DNA from: Opitutales bacterium
Lineage (GTDB): Bacteria; Verrucomicrobiota; Verrucomicrobiia; Opitutales; UBA953
Reading direction: 5' to 3'
Length of the DNA stretch: 64,000 bases
Assembly (NCBI GenBank): GCA_024697185.1
Contig: JAILGB010000029.1
Coordinates: forward strand, 1 to 64,000
Shown here: positions 18,105-25,407 of the stretch, piece after piece
Layout: every line of letters begins with the position of its first letter
Numbering within the stretch: position 1 is the first letter of the stretch
Position numbers and translations under genes: made by a program
Notes under the pieces: model-generated
The model's database searches: none
The model's input: only the letters and a program-made list of their open reading frames with translations
Told to the model about the DNA's origin: nothing

Positions 18105-18866
18105 TTATAAATCGGGGAAGCAGACCGTTTTGAATTTTTCGGCGAGCGCCCGGGCTTGAATGCGCCGCGGAGCGTCGGCGAGTTCGGCAGGAACGCCGTA
18201 GGCTTCATGGGCATCGACGCGGATTGTCACGCGGCCGGTGCCGGGATAGCAGGGAAATTGGTCTTTGGCGAGAACGCGTTCGCTAAAATTGATGGAAACC
18301 GGCAAGACGGGCGCGCCGGCGTTGGCGGCGATATGAAACGCGCCCAAGTGGACGGTCGGCTTTGTGTGGGCGCGCGTGCGCGTTTGTTCCGGGAAAATGA
18401 TGATATTGAATCCCTGCGCGAGGAGTTCTTTGCTTTGTTCGAGGAGTTTTTCGAAGGGAACACCGTTTGAGAGATAGGCGTTATTGACGAGTCCGGCGCA
18501 AAAAAAGTTGCGGGTCAGGGATTCTTTGGCGATGCAGATGCTGTCGCGGGTCTCGACGATGAGGAGAATAATATCGACGAGAGACGGATGGTTGGCGACG
18601 ATGACATGCCCGCGGACCGTTTTGAGGACGTTTTGCGGCTGCGCGATGATTTTGCAGAGCCAGGTCGCCTTAAAAAGTCCGAGAAAAAGTGTCCAGGACC
18701 AACGGATGATTTTGGCGAAGAGCCTCCGCCGTGCATAAGGTTCGCGAGTGGCGAAGGCGCAGAGCGGGAAAATAAGACCTGAAATCGCCAGCGCTCCGAT
18801 ACCAAAGACCAAAAAGCAAAAAAGCGAGGTCAGGTAACGGCGGGCGATTTCAAGTTTCTTTAACAT
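18105..18866 (-). CDS. PlsC-like lysophospholipid acyltransferase
   Basis: Membrane-associated acyltransferase of 253 aa. Two N-terminal hydrophobic segments precede the catalytic HxxxxD motif, seen as ANHPSLVD, and the substrate-binding motif appears as FPEQTRTRA, with Gln where classical PlsC has Gly. AFHIAANAGAPVLPVSI is the usual third motif. As last gene of the row fabG, ketosynthase, ketosynthase-like protein, acyltransferase it more probably attaches a special acyl chain to a glycolipid than makes bulk phosphatidic acid; acyltransferases of this type occur in aryl polyene clusters. It starts one base after the stop of the preceding gene. Confidence 0.82.
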   Translation of the reverse strand: MLKKLEIARRYLTSLFCFLVFGIGALAISGLIFPLCAFATREPYARRRLFAKIIRWSWTLFLGLFKATWLCKIIAQPQNVLKTVRGHVIVANHPSLVDIILLIVETRDSICIAKESLTRNFFCAGLVNNAYLSNGVPFEKLLEQSKELLAQGFNIIIFPEQTRTRAHTKPTVHLGAFHIAANAGAPVLPVSINFSERVLAKDQFPCYPGTGRVTIRVDAHEAYGVPAELADAPRRIQARALAEKFKTVCFPDL

Positions 18867-18867
18867 C

Positions 18868-19545
18868 TTATTGCGGCGTCAGCCGGATTGTCGTTCCCGC
18901 GACAGGCGTTCCCGCGGCGAGCGCTTTGAGCAGGGCGGGAATCCCGATCGGGGAATTTTCCTTGGCGGGAACGGCGTCGAGGGTGAAGGCGTTCCCGCGC
19001 CCGATGAGGACGGAGAGCGTTCCCGCGTCGATTTTTTCGGCGACACCGGGGAGTTCCGGCGCAGACTCTTCGCCGTAGCACAACAAGACGCGCTCGTAGC
19101 GTTTGAGCCAGAGGGCGGCTTGCAGGAAGGCAGCTTCGAGACTTGACGTTCCCGCAGAAATCGCCGTGTAGTTTTGGCGATTTTTATACATCAGCGTAAA
19201 AAGGCTCGGGACGGTGTTGTGGACGGAGAGGGAAAAGCCGCCCTGGGAGACCATGCCGGTTTCCGCGCGTTCGAAAAGCAGATTGAGTTCTCGGTTCCAT
19301 TCGCCCCAGCGCGAAGAAAAAACGAAGGGGACATCGGCGAGCGTTTCGGCGTTCCCGCAGGCGGAGAGTGTCAGCAAGGCGCTTTTTGAGAGGGTGCTCA
19401 GTTTGCGTTTGATCGGCAGCGCGAGACCTTTTGTGTTGGGCGCGTCGTCGTTAAAAATCCGGAGCGGGAACGGCGTTGCGGGAACGGCGCCGGTGCAGCC
19501 CGGCAGCCAGGCGGCGGCTTGGATGATGTCAAAACTTATTGCCAT
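18868..19545 (-). CDS. Ketosynthase-like protein (beta-ketoacyl synthase N-terminal-like, PF13723 type)
   Basis: 225-aa protein resembling the short ketosynthase-like family found next to true ketosynthases in aryl polyene and related clusters. Recognisable words are FVFSSRWGEWNRELNLL, FSLSVHNTVPSLFTL, AISAGTSSLEAAFLQA and VLLCYGEESAPE. It has no TACTSG nucleophile motif, so it is unlikely to condense by itself and may act as a partner, as a chain-length factor does. The ATG at 19545 overlaps the end of the upstream ketosynthase by 10 bases, implying translational coupling; a longer frame upstream would run back into that gene. Confidence 0.8.
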   Translation of the reverse strand: MAISFDIIQAAAWLPGCTGAVPATPFPLRIFNDDAPNTKGLALPIKRKLSTLSKSALLTLSACGNAETLADVPFVFSSRWGEWNRELNLLFERAETGMVSQGGFSLSVHNTVPSLFTLMYKNRQNYTAISAGTSSLEAAFLQAALWLKRYERVLLCYGEESAPELPGVAEKIDAGTLSVLIGRGNAFTLDAVPAKENSPIGIPALLKALAAGTPVAGTTIRLTPQ

Positions 19546-20762
19546 TTTTTGAAAATGAGCGAAGTGTTGATGCCGCCGAATGCGAAGTTGTTGCTCATGA
19601 CATATTCGCAATCTATTTTTTTGCCTTCGCCGGTGATGTAGTCGAGTTCGCCGCAGGCGGGATCGACATTTTCGAGATTGAGGGTCGGGGCAAACCAGCC
19701 TTTGTTCATCATATCGATCGAGGCGATGGCTTCGAGAGCTCCGCAGGCGCCGAGCGTGTGCCCGATATAGCTTTTGAGGCTCGAGATGGGGACGGCGCGT
19801 TTGAAGACGTTGCGGGTGGCGGTTGTTTCCGCGATGTCGCCGCGTCCTGTCGCGGTGCCGTGGGCGTTGACATAGCCGATGGCGTTCCCGTCGAGTCCGG
19901 CGCTGTCGAGCGCCAGCTGCAAGGCGATCGCCATTGTCTTGGCGTTGGGATTGGTGATGTGCGTGCCGTCGGTGTTGGTGCCGAAGCCGACGATCTCGGC
20001 GTAAATATGCGCACCGCGCGCCTTGGCGTGTTCGAGTTCCTCGAGAATCAGCGTTCCCGCGCCTTCGCCGATGACGAGCCCGTCGCGATCCTTGTCAAAG
20101 GGACGAATGGATTTTTCGGGCGTGTCGTTTTTTGTCGAGGTCGCAAACAGCGCATCAAAAATGCAGACTTGCGGGAGCGAGAGGGATTCCGAACCGCCGG
20201 CGATCATAAGATCCTGCAAGCCGTATTTGATGGTCTCGTAGGCGAGTCCGATGGAGAGACTGCCGGAGGTGCAGGCGGTCGAAGTCGGGAGCAGGCGGCC
20301 TGTCGTTTTGAAGAAAAGTCCGATGTTGACGGGAACGGTATGCCCCATCATTTTGACATAGGTGCCGGAGTTGAAGGCACTGACGGATTTTTGTTCGTAA
20401 AGCGTGCTGAGCGTGTAGTGTTCGACGAGGGAGCCTGTGCAGGAACCGTAGGCGACGCCCATTTTGCCACCGCAGAGCGTTTCGCTGTTTTGCGGGATGC
20501 CAGCGTCCGCGAGCGCTTTTTCCGTCGCGTCGATGCCGAGCACGGAGACTTCCGACATCGTGCGCATCTGCTTGCGGTCGTATGCCGGCATCTGATAATC
20601 CGTCATCGGTGCGCTCAGGCGGGAACGCAAACCTTTGTATTGTTCCCAGTCGGGATTGTTTTTGACACAATTTTCAAAAACATGCATTCGCTGCCACATT
20701 GCTTCGCGGTCATTGCCCAATGCCGAAATGGCAGACATTCCTGTAATAACAACTCGTCTCAT
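19536..20762 (-). CDS. Beta-ketoacyl-ACP synthase (FabF-like)
   Basis: Condensing enzyme for fatty-acid or polyene chain extension, 408 aa. The catalytic Cys is in STACTSGSLSIG and the two histidines in NAHGTATGRGD and YIGHTLGACG, so the Cys-His-His triad is complete. The C terminus NNFAFGGINTSLIF is typical. FabF enzymes of primary metabolism normally sit with acpP, fabD or fabH; here the neighbours are a ketosynthase-like partner, a ketoreductase and an acyltransferase, which suggests a specialised pathway such as aryl polyene synthesis. It starts 33 bases after fabG. Confidence 0.88.
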   Translation of the reverse strand: MRRVVITGMSAISALGNDREAMWQRMHVFENCVKNNPDWEQYKGLRSRLSAPMTDYQMPAYDRKQMRTMSEVSVLGIDATEKALADAGIPQNSETLCGGKMGVAYGSCTGSLVEHYTLSTLYEQKSVSAFNSGTYVKMMGHTVPVNIGLFFKTTGRLLPTSTACTSGSLSIGLAYETIKYGLQDLMIAGGSESLSLPQVCIFDALFATSTKNDTPEKSIRPFDKDRDGLVIGEGAGTLILEELEHAKARGAHIYAEIVGFGTNTDGTHITNPNAKTMAIALQLALDSAGLDGNAIGYVNAHGTATGRGDIAETTATRNVFKRAVPISSLKSYIGHTLGACGALEAIASIDMMNKGWFAPTLNLENVDPACGELDYITGEGKKIDCEYVMSNNFAFGGINTSLIFKKWQ

Positions 20763-20795
20763 ATTGAAAAAGATTTTATTTGTAAAAAAATTGGA

Positions 20796-21542
20796 TTAGC
20801 AAAGTCCTCCGTTGACGGAGATGACTTGTCGTGTGATGTAGGCGGCTTCCGGAGAGAAAAGGAAGGCGACTGTCGCGGCGACTTCTTCGGGCGTTCCCGC
20901 GCGTTGCATGGGGATCGCCTTAAAGATTTCCTCCTTGGGCGCCAGGAGATTGGCGGTCATGTCGGTGTCGATAAATCCGGGAGCGACGCAGTTGACGGTG
21001 ATTTTGCGCTTTGCCATCTCGACGGCGAGCGCCTTGGTGGCGCCGATGATGCCGGCTTTTGAGGCGGAGTAGTTGACTTGTCCGCGATTGCCGACGATCC
21101 CGCTGACGGACGAGAGGGTGACGATTCTGCCGCCGTCGCGCAGGCGGACCATCGGCATGACGAGCGTTTGCAGCACATTGTAAAATCCGTCCAGGTTGGT
21201 GCGCAAAACCCGGTCCCATTCGTCGCCGGAGAGCATCGGGAACGCGTTGTCGGCGGTAATGCCGGCGTTGCAGACGACACCCCAAAACGCGCCGTTGGCT
21301 TCAATGTCCGCATTGAGGACAGCGGCGCACTGTTCGCGGTCGGAGACGTCAAAGGCAAGGGCGGTCGCTGGCGTTCCCGCGGCGGTCAGCGTTTGGGCGA
21401 GTTCCTGTGCCGCCGATAAATTTTTGTTGGCGTGGAGCACAAGGGAATAGGCGCCGTTGAGGGCGAGCGACTGGCGGGCAAGGGCTTGGGCGATGGCTTT
21501 GCCGATCCCGCGGCTGGATCCGGTTATCAAAATGCGTTTCAT
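20796..21542 (-). CDS. fabG: 3-oxoacyl-ACP reductase (FabG-like SDR)
   Basis: NADPH-dependent short-chain reductase of 248 aa that reduces the beta-keto group after each condensation. The cofactor motif TGSSRGIGKAI is at the N terminus, CNAG follows, and the catalytic Ser/Tyr/Lys appear in SSVSGIVGNRGQVNYSASKAG. The C terminus QVISVNGGL is FabG-like. The ATG at 21542 was chosen because the beta strand MKRILITG starts there; the frame runs upstream into the neighbouring gene but without protein character. Only four bases separate it from the inositol-phosphatase gene, so the two are in one operon. It is probably dedicated to the neighbouring ketosynthase. Confidence 0.9.
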   Translation of the reverse strand: MKRILITGSSRGIGKAIAQALARQSLALNGAYSLVLHANKNLSAAQELAQTLTAAGTPATALAFDVSDREQCAAVLNADIEANGAFWGVVCNAGITADNAFPMLSGDEWDRVLRTNLDGFYNVLQTLVMPMVRLRDGGRIVTLSSVSGIVGNRGQVNYSASKAGIIGATKALAVEMAKRKITVNCVAPGFIDTDMTANLLAPKEEIFKAIPMQRAGTPEEVAATVAFLFSPEAAYITRQVISVNGGLC

Positions 21543-21546
21543 AAGT

Positions 21547-22344
21547 CTAAAAGTTGATTGTTTCCATTTTTTCCATAAAAGACGGCGTTCCCGCAAACCA
21601 TTGGATCTCCGGCATCGTGTGTTCGATTTTTTTGAGCGGGAACGGATTGTTTTTGACAAAACGAATCGTCCTGCCGGAGGCGATGAGCATCGCATAGGCG
21701 GCGGCGATGTCCCAAATGCGCGTTTTGAAATCGATGCTGCCGTCGATGGCGCCGAAGGCGTTGTAAGCGAGATTGAGGGCGGCGGAGCCCTGGCATCGGA
21801 ACGGGTTGACGGTCAGCAGGGGTTCAAGCGCCGAGAGGATTTTGGCGGGAACGGGAAAATGCATCGACAGGATCGAACGCTCGTCATAAGCCTGCGCCGG
21901 CTCCGGCACAAAGGGCGCGCCGTTTTTCAAAAGCCCGATGTCGTTCCCGCCCTCGAGAATCTGATTTTGCGCATTGTCATAAACAATCCCATAGACGGGA
22001 ACGCCGTTTTGCAAAATGGCGAGAGAAATGGCGCATTGCGGCATGCCGCGCGCGAAATTGTTGGTGCCGTCGATAGGGTCGAGCACCCAGGCGAAGGGTG
22101 CGGAAAATTTGCGGCTCGTTCCCGCGGCGGGCAAATCCTCCTCCGAGCAAAAATCATCTTGCGGGAACGCCGTCAAAACGCTTTTGGCAATCGTCTTCGA
22201 CAAGGCGAGATCCGCGGCGGTCACACGCGAACAATCCTCTTTCCAATAACTTTTGACATGCGAAAAGTTTTTTTGGAAAAAAGGAATTTGTTCGCGGATA
22301 ATCTGCCGCGTGAATTGGCGGCGCTCGTTTAGGGCGTCTGCCAT
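21547..22344 (-). CDS. Inositol monophosphatase-family phosphatase
   Basis: Mg2+-dependent sugar/nucleotide phosphatase of the IMPase/CysQ/FBPase superfamily, 265 aa. The metal site is visible as SEEDLP, DPIDGTNNFARG and the C-terminal WDIAAAYAML. Family members hydrolyse inositol phosphate, PAP or histidinol phosphate; the sequence does not decide between them. Its ATG overlaps the glgA stop by one base (TAATG) and it precedes fabG by 4 bases. A second family member lies at 27081-27827. Confidence 0.85.
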   Translation of the reverse strand: MADALNERRQFTRQIIREQIPFFQKNFSHVKSYWKEDCSRVTAADLALSKTIAKSVLTAFPQDDFCSEEDLPAAGTSRKFSAPFAWVLDPIDGTNNFARGMPQCAISLAILQNGVPVYGIVYDNAQNQILEGGNDIGLLKNGAPFVPEPAQAYDERSILSMHFPVPAKILSALEPLLTVNPFRCQGSAALNLAYNAFGAIDGSIDFKTRIWDIAAAYAMLIASGRTIRFVKNNPFPLKKIEHTMPEIQWFAGTPSFMEKMETINF

Positions 22345-23942
22345 TATTTTTTCTTTTTTGCGGCTGTTGTTCCGCTCTTTGCCGCCGGCTTTACGGGAAC
22401 GGCGCTTTTTGCGGGAGCCGCTTTGGCGGGAGCATCCTTGGCTTTTGCCGCCGGCTTATTTTTGGCGGGTTTTGCCTTTGCCGGCGGCGGGAACGCGCCT
22501 TTGCGGGTTTCGATCGCGTCGCGATAAACTTTTTCGTATTGTTCGACGGAGCGGTCCCAGCTGAAATCTTTTCGCATGCCGTTGGCTCTCACCGAGAGGT
22601 ATTCGCTCGGATAGTCGTAGTAGAGTTGGAGCGCGCGCTCGATAGCCCAGCGGAGGGCGTTGGGGTCGGCGTCATGGAAATTGATGCCGGTGCCTTGTCC
22701 GGGCATTCTCGGATCCCACGGGATGACGGTGTCCACGAGACCGCCGGTCGTGCGCACAATCGGCAGGGTGCCGTATGCCATGGAATACATCTGGTTGAGG
22801 CCGCAGGGTTCAAATCTGGACGGCATCACGAAGAAGTCCGCGCCGGCTTCGATCATGTGGGCGAGTTTGTTGTTGTAGCCGATCGTCACCGACATTTTTT
22901 CGGGATACATGCCCGCGAGGTTGCTGAAAATATGTTCGAGCATGGGATCGCCGCTACCGAGGAGGACGACCTGCATTGATGCACGCGACAAAAGGTCGGG
23001 CAAGACGCTCGCGAGCAAATCGAGGCCTTTCTGGTCCGCCAGTCTCGAGACGACACCAAAGAGCGGGACATTGTCTTTGACGGGCAGTCCCGCTTGCCGC
23101 TGCAGTTCGGCTTTGCAAATGTTTTTGCCGCTAAAATCGTCCGCGTTGAAGTTTGCGGGAACGAGTTTGTCGATCAGCGGCGACCATTCTCCGTAGTCGA
23201 TGCCGTTGATGATGCCGACCAAATCGCGGGAACGGTGGCGCAGGACGCCGTCGATGCCGAAACCGTATTGCGGCGTTTGGATCTCAAATGCATAGGTCGG
23301 CGACACCGTCGTGATCTTTGTCGCGTGATAAAGCGCGCCCTTCATCATGTTGAGGCCGCCGAGCGACTCGTAGTTGTCCGGCGAAAAAAGTCCCCAGGGG
23401 AGGCCGAGATATTCGATGATCCCGCGCGGCGCATAGCCTTGGTGCTGGAGATTGTGGATCGTGAAAACGATGCCGGCGCGCGCCGTGCGGCGCCAATTGT
23501 CGCGCGTGTTGAGAATCGCGGGAACGAGACCCGTCGTCCAGTCGTGACAATGGACAATGTCGGGAATCCAGTTGCTCTGTTCGCAAAAATCAATGGCGGC
23601 TTTGCAAAAAAACGCGAAGCGGTAGCTGTCGTCGGGACGCTTGGAGTAGATTTCGGGAGCTCCGAAAAAATGATTGTATTCGATAAAGGAGATTTCCGCG
23701 CCGTGGAACGGGACGTTCCAAACGGCACATTCGCTGAACATGCCGAGCCCGAGCTCCACGCGGACGGGATCGGGATAAGCCTTCCAAGTGCTGTCGCGCT
23801 TGACGGAGCCGTAAGCGGGCGTGATAACGCGGACCTCATGGCCGTGTTTCGCCATATATTTTGTCATTGCCGCCACAGCGTCTCCAAGACCTCCGGTCTT
23901 CGAAAAAGGGGCGATTTCGGGAGAGAGCATCAGGATTTTCAT
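22344..23942 (-). CDS. glgA: Glycogen synthase with a Lys/Ala/Pro-rich C-terminal tail
   Basis: ADP-glucose-type starch/glycogen synthase (GT5), 532 aa (E. coli GlgA is 477). The N-terminal KTGGLGDAVAAMTKY motif binds the nucleotide sugar; HCHDWTTGLVPA, TIHNLQHQG, FGVVSRLADQKGLDLL and MPSRFEPCGLNQMYSMAYGT are classic GT5 blocks, the last containing the catalytic Glu. After the normal end (about residue 480) there is an unusual 50-residue tail made of AKPAK, APAKAAPAK and a terminal KKKK, very like the H1-like protein at 7027. The ATG at 23942 is chosen because TATAAT ends 7 bases upstream; two earlier in-frame ATGs would overlap or precede that promoter. Confidence 0.93.
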   Translation of the reverse strand: MKILMLSPEIAPFSKTGGLGDAVAAMTKYMAKHGHEVRVITPAYGSVKRDSTWKAYPDPVRVELGLGMFSECAVWNVPFHGAEISFIEYNHFFGAPEIYSKRPDDSYRFAFFCKAAIDFCEQSNWIPDIVHCHDWTTGLVPAILNTRDNWRRTARAGIVFTIHNLQHQGYAPRGIIEYLGLPWGLFSPDNYESLGGLNMMKGALYHATKITTVSPTYAFEIQTPQYGFGIDGVLRHRSRDLVGIINGIDYGEWSPLIDKLVPANFNADDFSGKNICKAELQRQAGLPVKDNVPLFGVVSRLADQKGLDLLASVLPDLLSRASMQVVLLGSGDPMLEHIFSNLAGMYPEKMSVTIGYNNKLAHMIEAGADFFVMPSRFEPCGLNQMYSMAYGTLPIVRTTGGLVDTVIPWDPRMPGQGTGINFHDADPNALRWAIERALQLYYDYPSEYLSVRANGMRKDFSWDRSVEQYEKVYRDAIETRKGAFPPPAKAKPAKNKPAAKAKDAPAKAAPAKSAVPVKPAAKSGTTAAKKKK

Positions 23943-23949
23943 AATTCCC

Positions 23950-23977
23950 ATTATAATTGCCTCGCGCGCGCGAATCA
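23950..23977 (-). promoter_or_regulatory. Leaderless-type promoter of glgA
   Basis: On the minus strand TTGATT (23977-23972), 16-base spacer, TATAAT (23955-23950), then seven bases to the glgA ATG. It probably drives the whole glgA to acyltransferase row. Confidence 0.65.
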
Positions 23978-24075
23978 ACACAATCTTCGCGGGAACGGGA
24001 ACGCCTCAAAAGCTTCTCGCCGCTCCCGCAAAAAAGGTCGTTCCCGCAAAGTGGAGCGTTGTTTTAAAAAATGTT

Positions 24076-24104
24076 TTTACAAACAGAATTAGATTTGTTT
24101 TAAT
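24076..24104 (+). promoter_or_regulatory. Candidate promoter of ptsH
   Basis: TTTACA (24076-24081), 17-base spacer, TTTAAT (24099-24104); predicted leader about 18 bases. Confidence 0.45.
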
Positions 24105-24128
24105 TTAGAGAAATAAGAAATTTCATAT

Positions 24129-24413
24129 ATGGTCGAAAGCATCACAAGAGAATTGGTTGTTCAAAACAAAATGGGCATTCATGCTCGCCCGGCGGCGATG
24201 ATTGTGCGGATTGCAAACAAACATCCTGCGGTGGAGCTTGAAGTCGAAAAAGACGGCGAGCGCGTGAACGGCAAATCGATTATGGGACTGATGATGCTCG
24301 CCGCCGGACACGGCTCGAAACTTCTCTTCGAAGTCAGCGGCGATTTGACGGACGGTGAAAAAATGCTCGACGACATCGAGGCGCTTTTCAAAAGCCGCTT
24401 TAACGAGGAATAG
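24129..24413 (+). CDS. ptsH: HPr phosphocarrier protein
   Basis: Small phosphate-relay protein of the PTS, 94 aa. The phosphorylated histidine is His18 in MGIHARPAAM, and Ser50 in NGKSIMGLMML is the regulatory serine that HPr kinase modifies in many bacteria. No enzyme I, enzyme II or hprK gene is nearby. HPr without a local PTS often serves regulation (HPr kinase/NPr-type) rather than sugar uptake; which applies here cannot be told. It is followed 34 bases later by a glycosyltransferase gene that may be co-transcribed. Confidence 0.92.
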   Translation: MVESITRELVVQNKMGIHARPAAMIVRIANKHPAVELEVEKDGERVNGKSIMGLMMLAAGHGSKLLFEVSGDLTDGEKMLDDIEALFKSRFNEE

Positions 24414-24447
24414 GCAGTTTTCGCTGTCGAAAAATCCCGTTCCCGCA

Positions 24448-25404
24448 ATGACAAAAATTTTGATCATCAAACCGTCTTCGCTGGGAGATATTTTGCATGC
24501 CCTGCAAGTGGTTGAAAGCTTGCGGCAGCGTATGGGCGAGGGAACGGTGGAAATCACCTGGGTCGTGCGGGAAATCTTCGAGCCTCTGGTCGCCGCGACG
24601 GAAACGGTCCAGCGCACGATTGTTTACAATCGCAAGGAGGGGCTCCTGGGGATTTGGAAACTCGGCAGGCGCTTGCGGAAGGAACGTTTTGACATCGTTT
24701 TGGATATGCAGGGACTCGCGCGCTCGGGTTTTTGGACACTTTGTGCGAAGGCGCCGCTAAAATTGGGACGGGGCGACGCTCGCGAAGGCGCGCGCTTTTG
24801 TGCGGACAAACTGACGGCGGCTCCCGCGGGCGGTTTCAAGCATGCTCACGCCGTTGATATTTTGGCGCAGTTTTTGCCCATGCTCGGTTTTTCGAGCCAA
24901 CTCATCGGCAGTGTCAAATTTACAGGCGCGAGCCTTTCGGAGGCGATCGAAAAAAAGTTGCGTTCCCGCGAGGCGATTCTATTGTTCCCGGATTCGCGAC
25001 GCGCCGAAAAAGAATGGCCTTATTTTGTGGAGCTTACGCGGCTTTTGTTGTTGGCGTTCCCGCAAAATGTCGTCTGCTGGGTCGGGCAGAGCGCGCTCGT
25101 TCCCGCGGAGGATTACGCGACAGACGGGCGTTTTATAAATCTGATGGGGCAGACGAAGCTGCTTGATGTTCCCGCCTTGATCGCCCGGGCGAAATTTTGT
25201 GTCACCAATGACAGCGGACCGATGCACATTGCGGCGGCGATGAATGTTCCCGTCTTGGGAATTTTCGGACCGACATCGCCGGAGCTTTACGGACCGTTCC
25301 CGCCGACGCGCGAGAACAACAGAGTGCTGGTGGCGCCTGACGGGGACTTAAAAAAATTGCCGGCAACGGTTGTCGCCGACAATTGCAAAATGTTTTTTGC
25401 GTAA
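24448..25404 (+). CDS. Heptosyltransferase-family glycosyltransferase (GT9)
   Basis: Predicted ADP-heptose:LPS heptosyltransferase-like enzyme acting at the inner face of the inner membrane on lipid A-core. 318 aa. Typical GT9 features: the start ILIIKPSSLGDILHALQVVESL, WVVREIFEPLV, DIVLDMQGLARSG, and the donor-binding block FCVTNDSGPMHIAAAMNVPVLGIFGPTSP. It resembles WaaC-type enzymes in length and motif order. Presence of this family supports an LPS-bearing outer membrane. The ATG at 24448 is directly before the first strand; a longer frame overlaps ptsH. It converges on the GH20 gene with only three bases between the stop codons. Confidence 0.87.
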   Translation: MTKILIIKPSSLGDILHALQVVESLRQRMGEGTVEITWVVREIFEPLVAATETVQRTIVYNRKEGLLGIWKLGRRLRKERFDIVLDMQGLARSGFWTLCAKAPLKLGRGDAREGARFCADKLTAAPAGGFKHAHAVDILAQFLPMLGFSSQLIGSVKFTGASLSEAIEKKLRSREAILLFPDSRRAEKEWPYFVELTRLLLLAFPQNVVCWVGQSALVPAEDYATDGRFINLMGQTKLLDVPALIARAKFCVTNDSGPMHIAAAMNVPVLGIFGPTSPELYGPFPPTRENNRVLVAPDGDLKKLPATVVADNCKMFFA

Positions 25405-25407
25405 CTT

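Noticed and set aside
19539..21062. A 507-codon open frame antisense to the ketosynthase and fabG genes
   Set aside because: Composition is that of a reverse-frame shadow, and both opposite genes have complete catalytic motifs.
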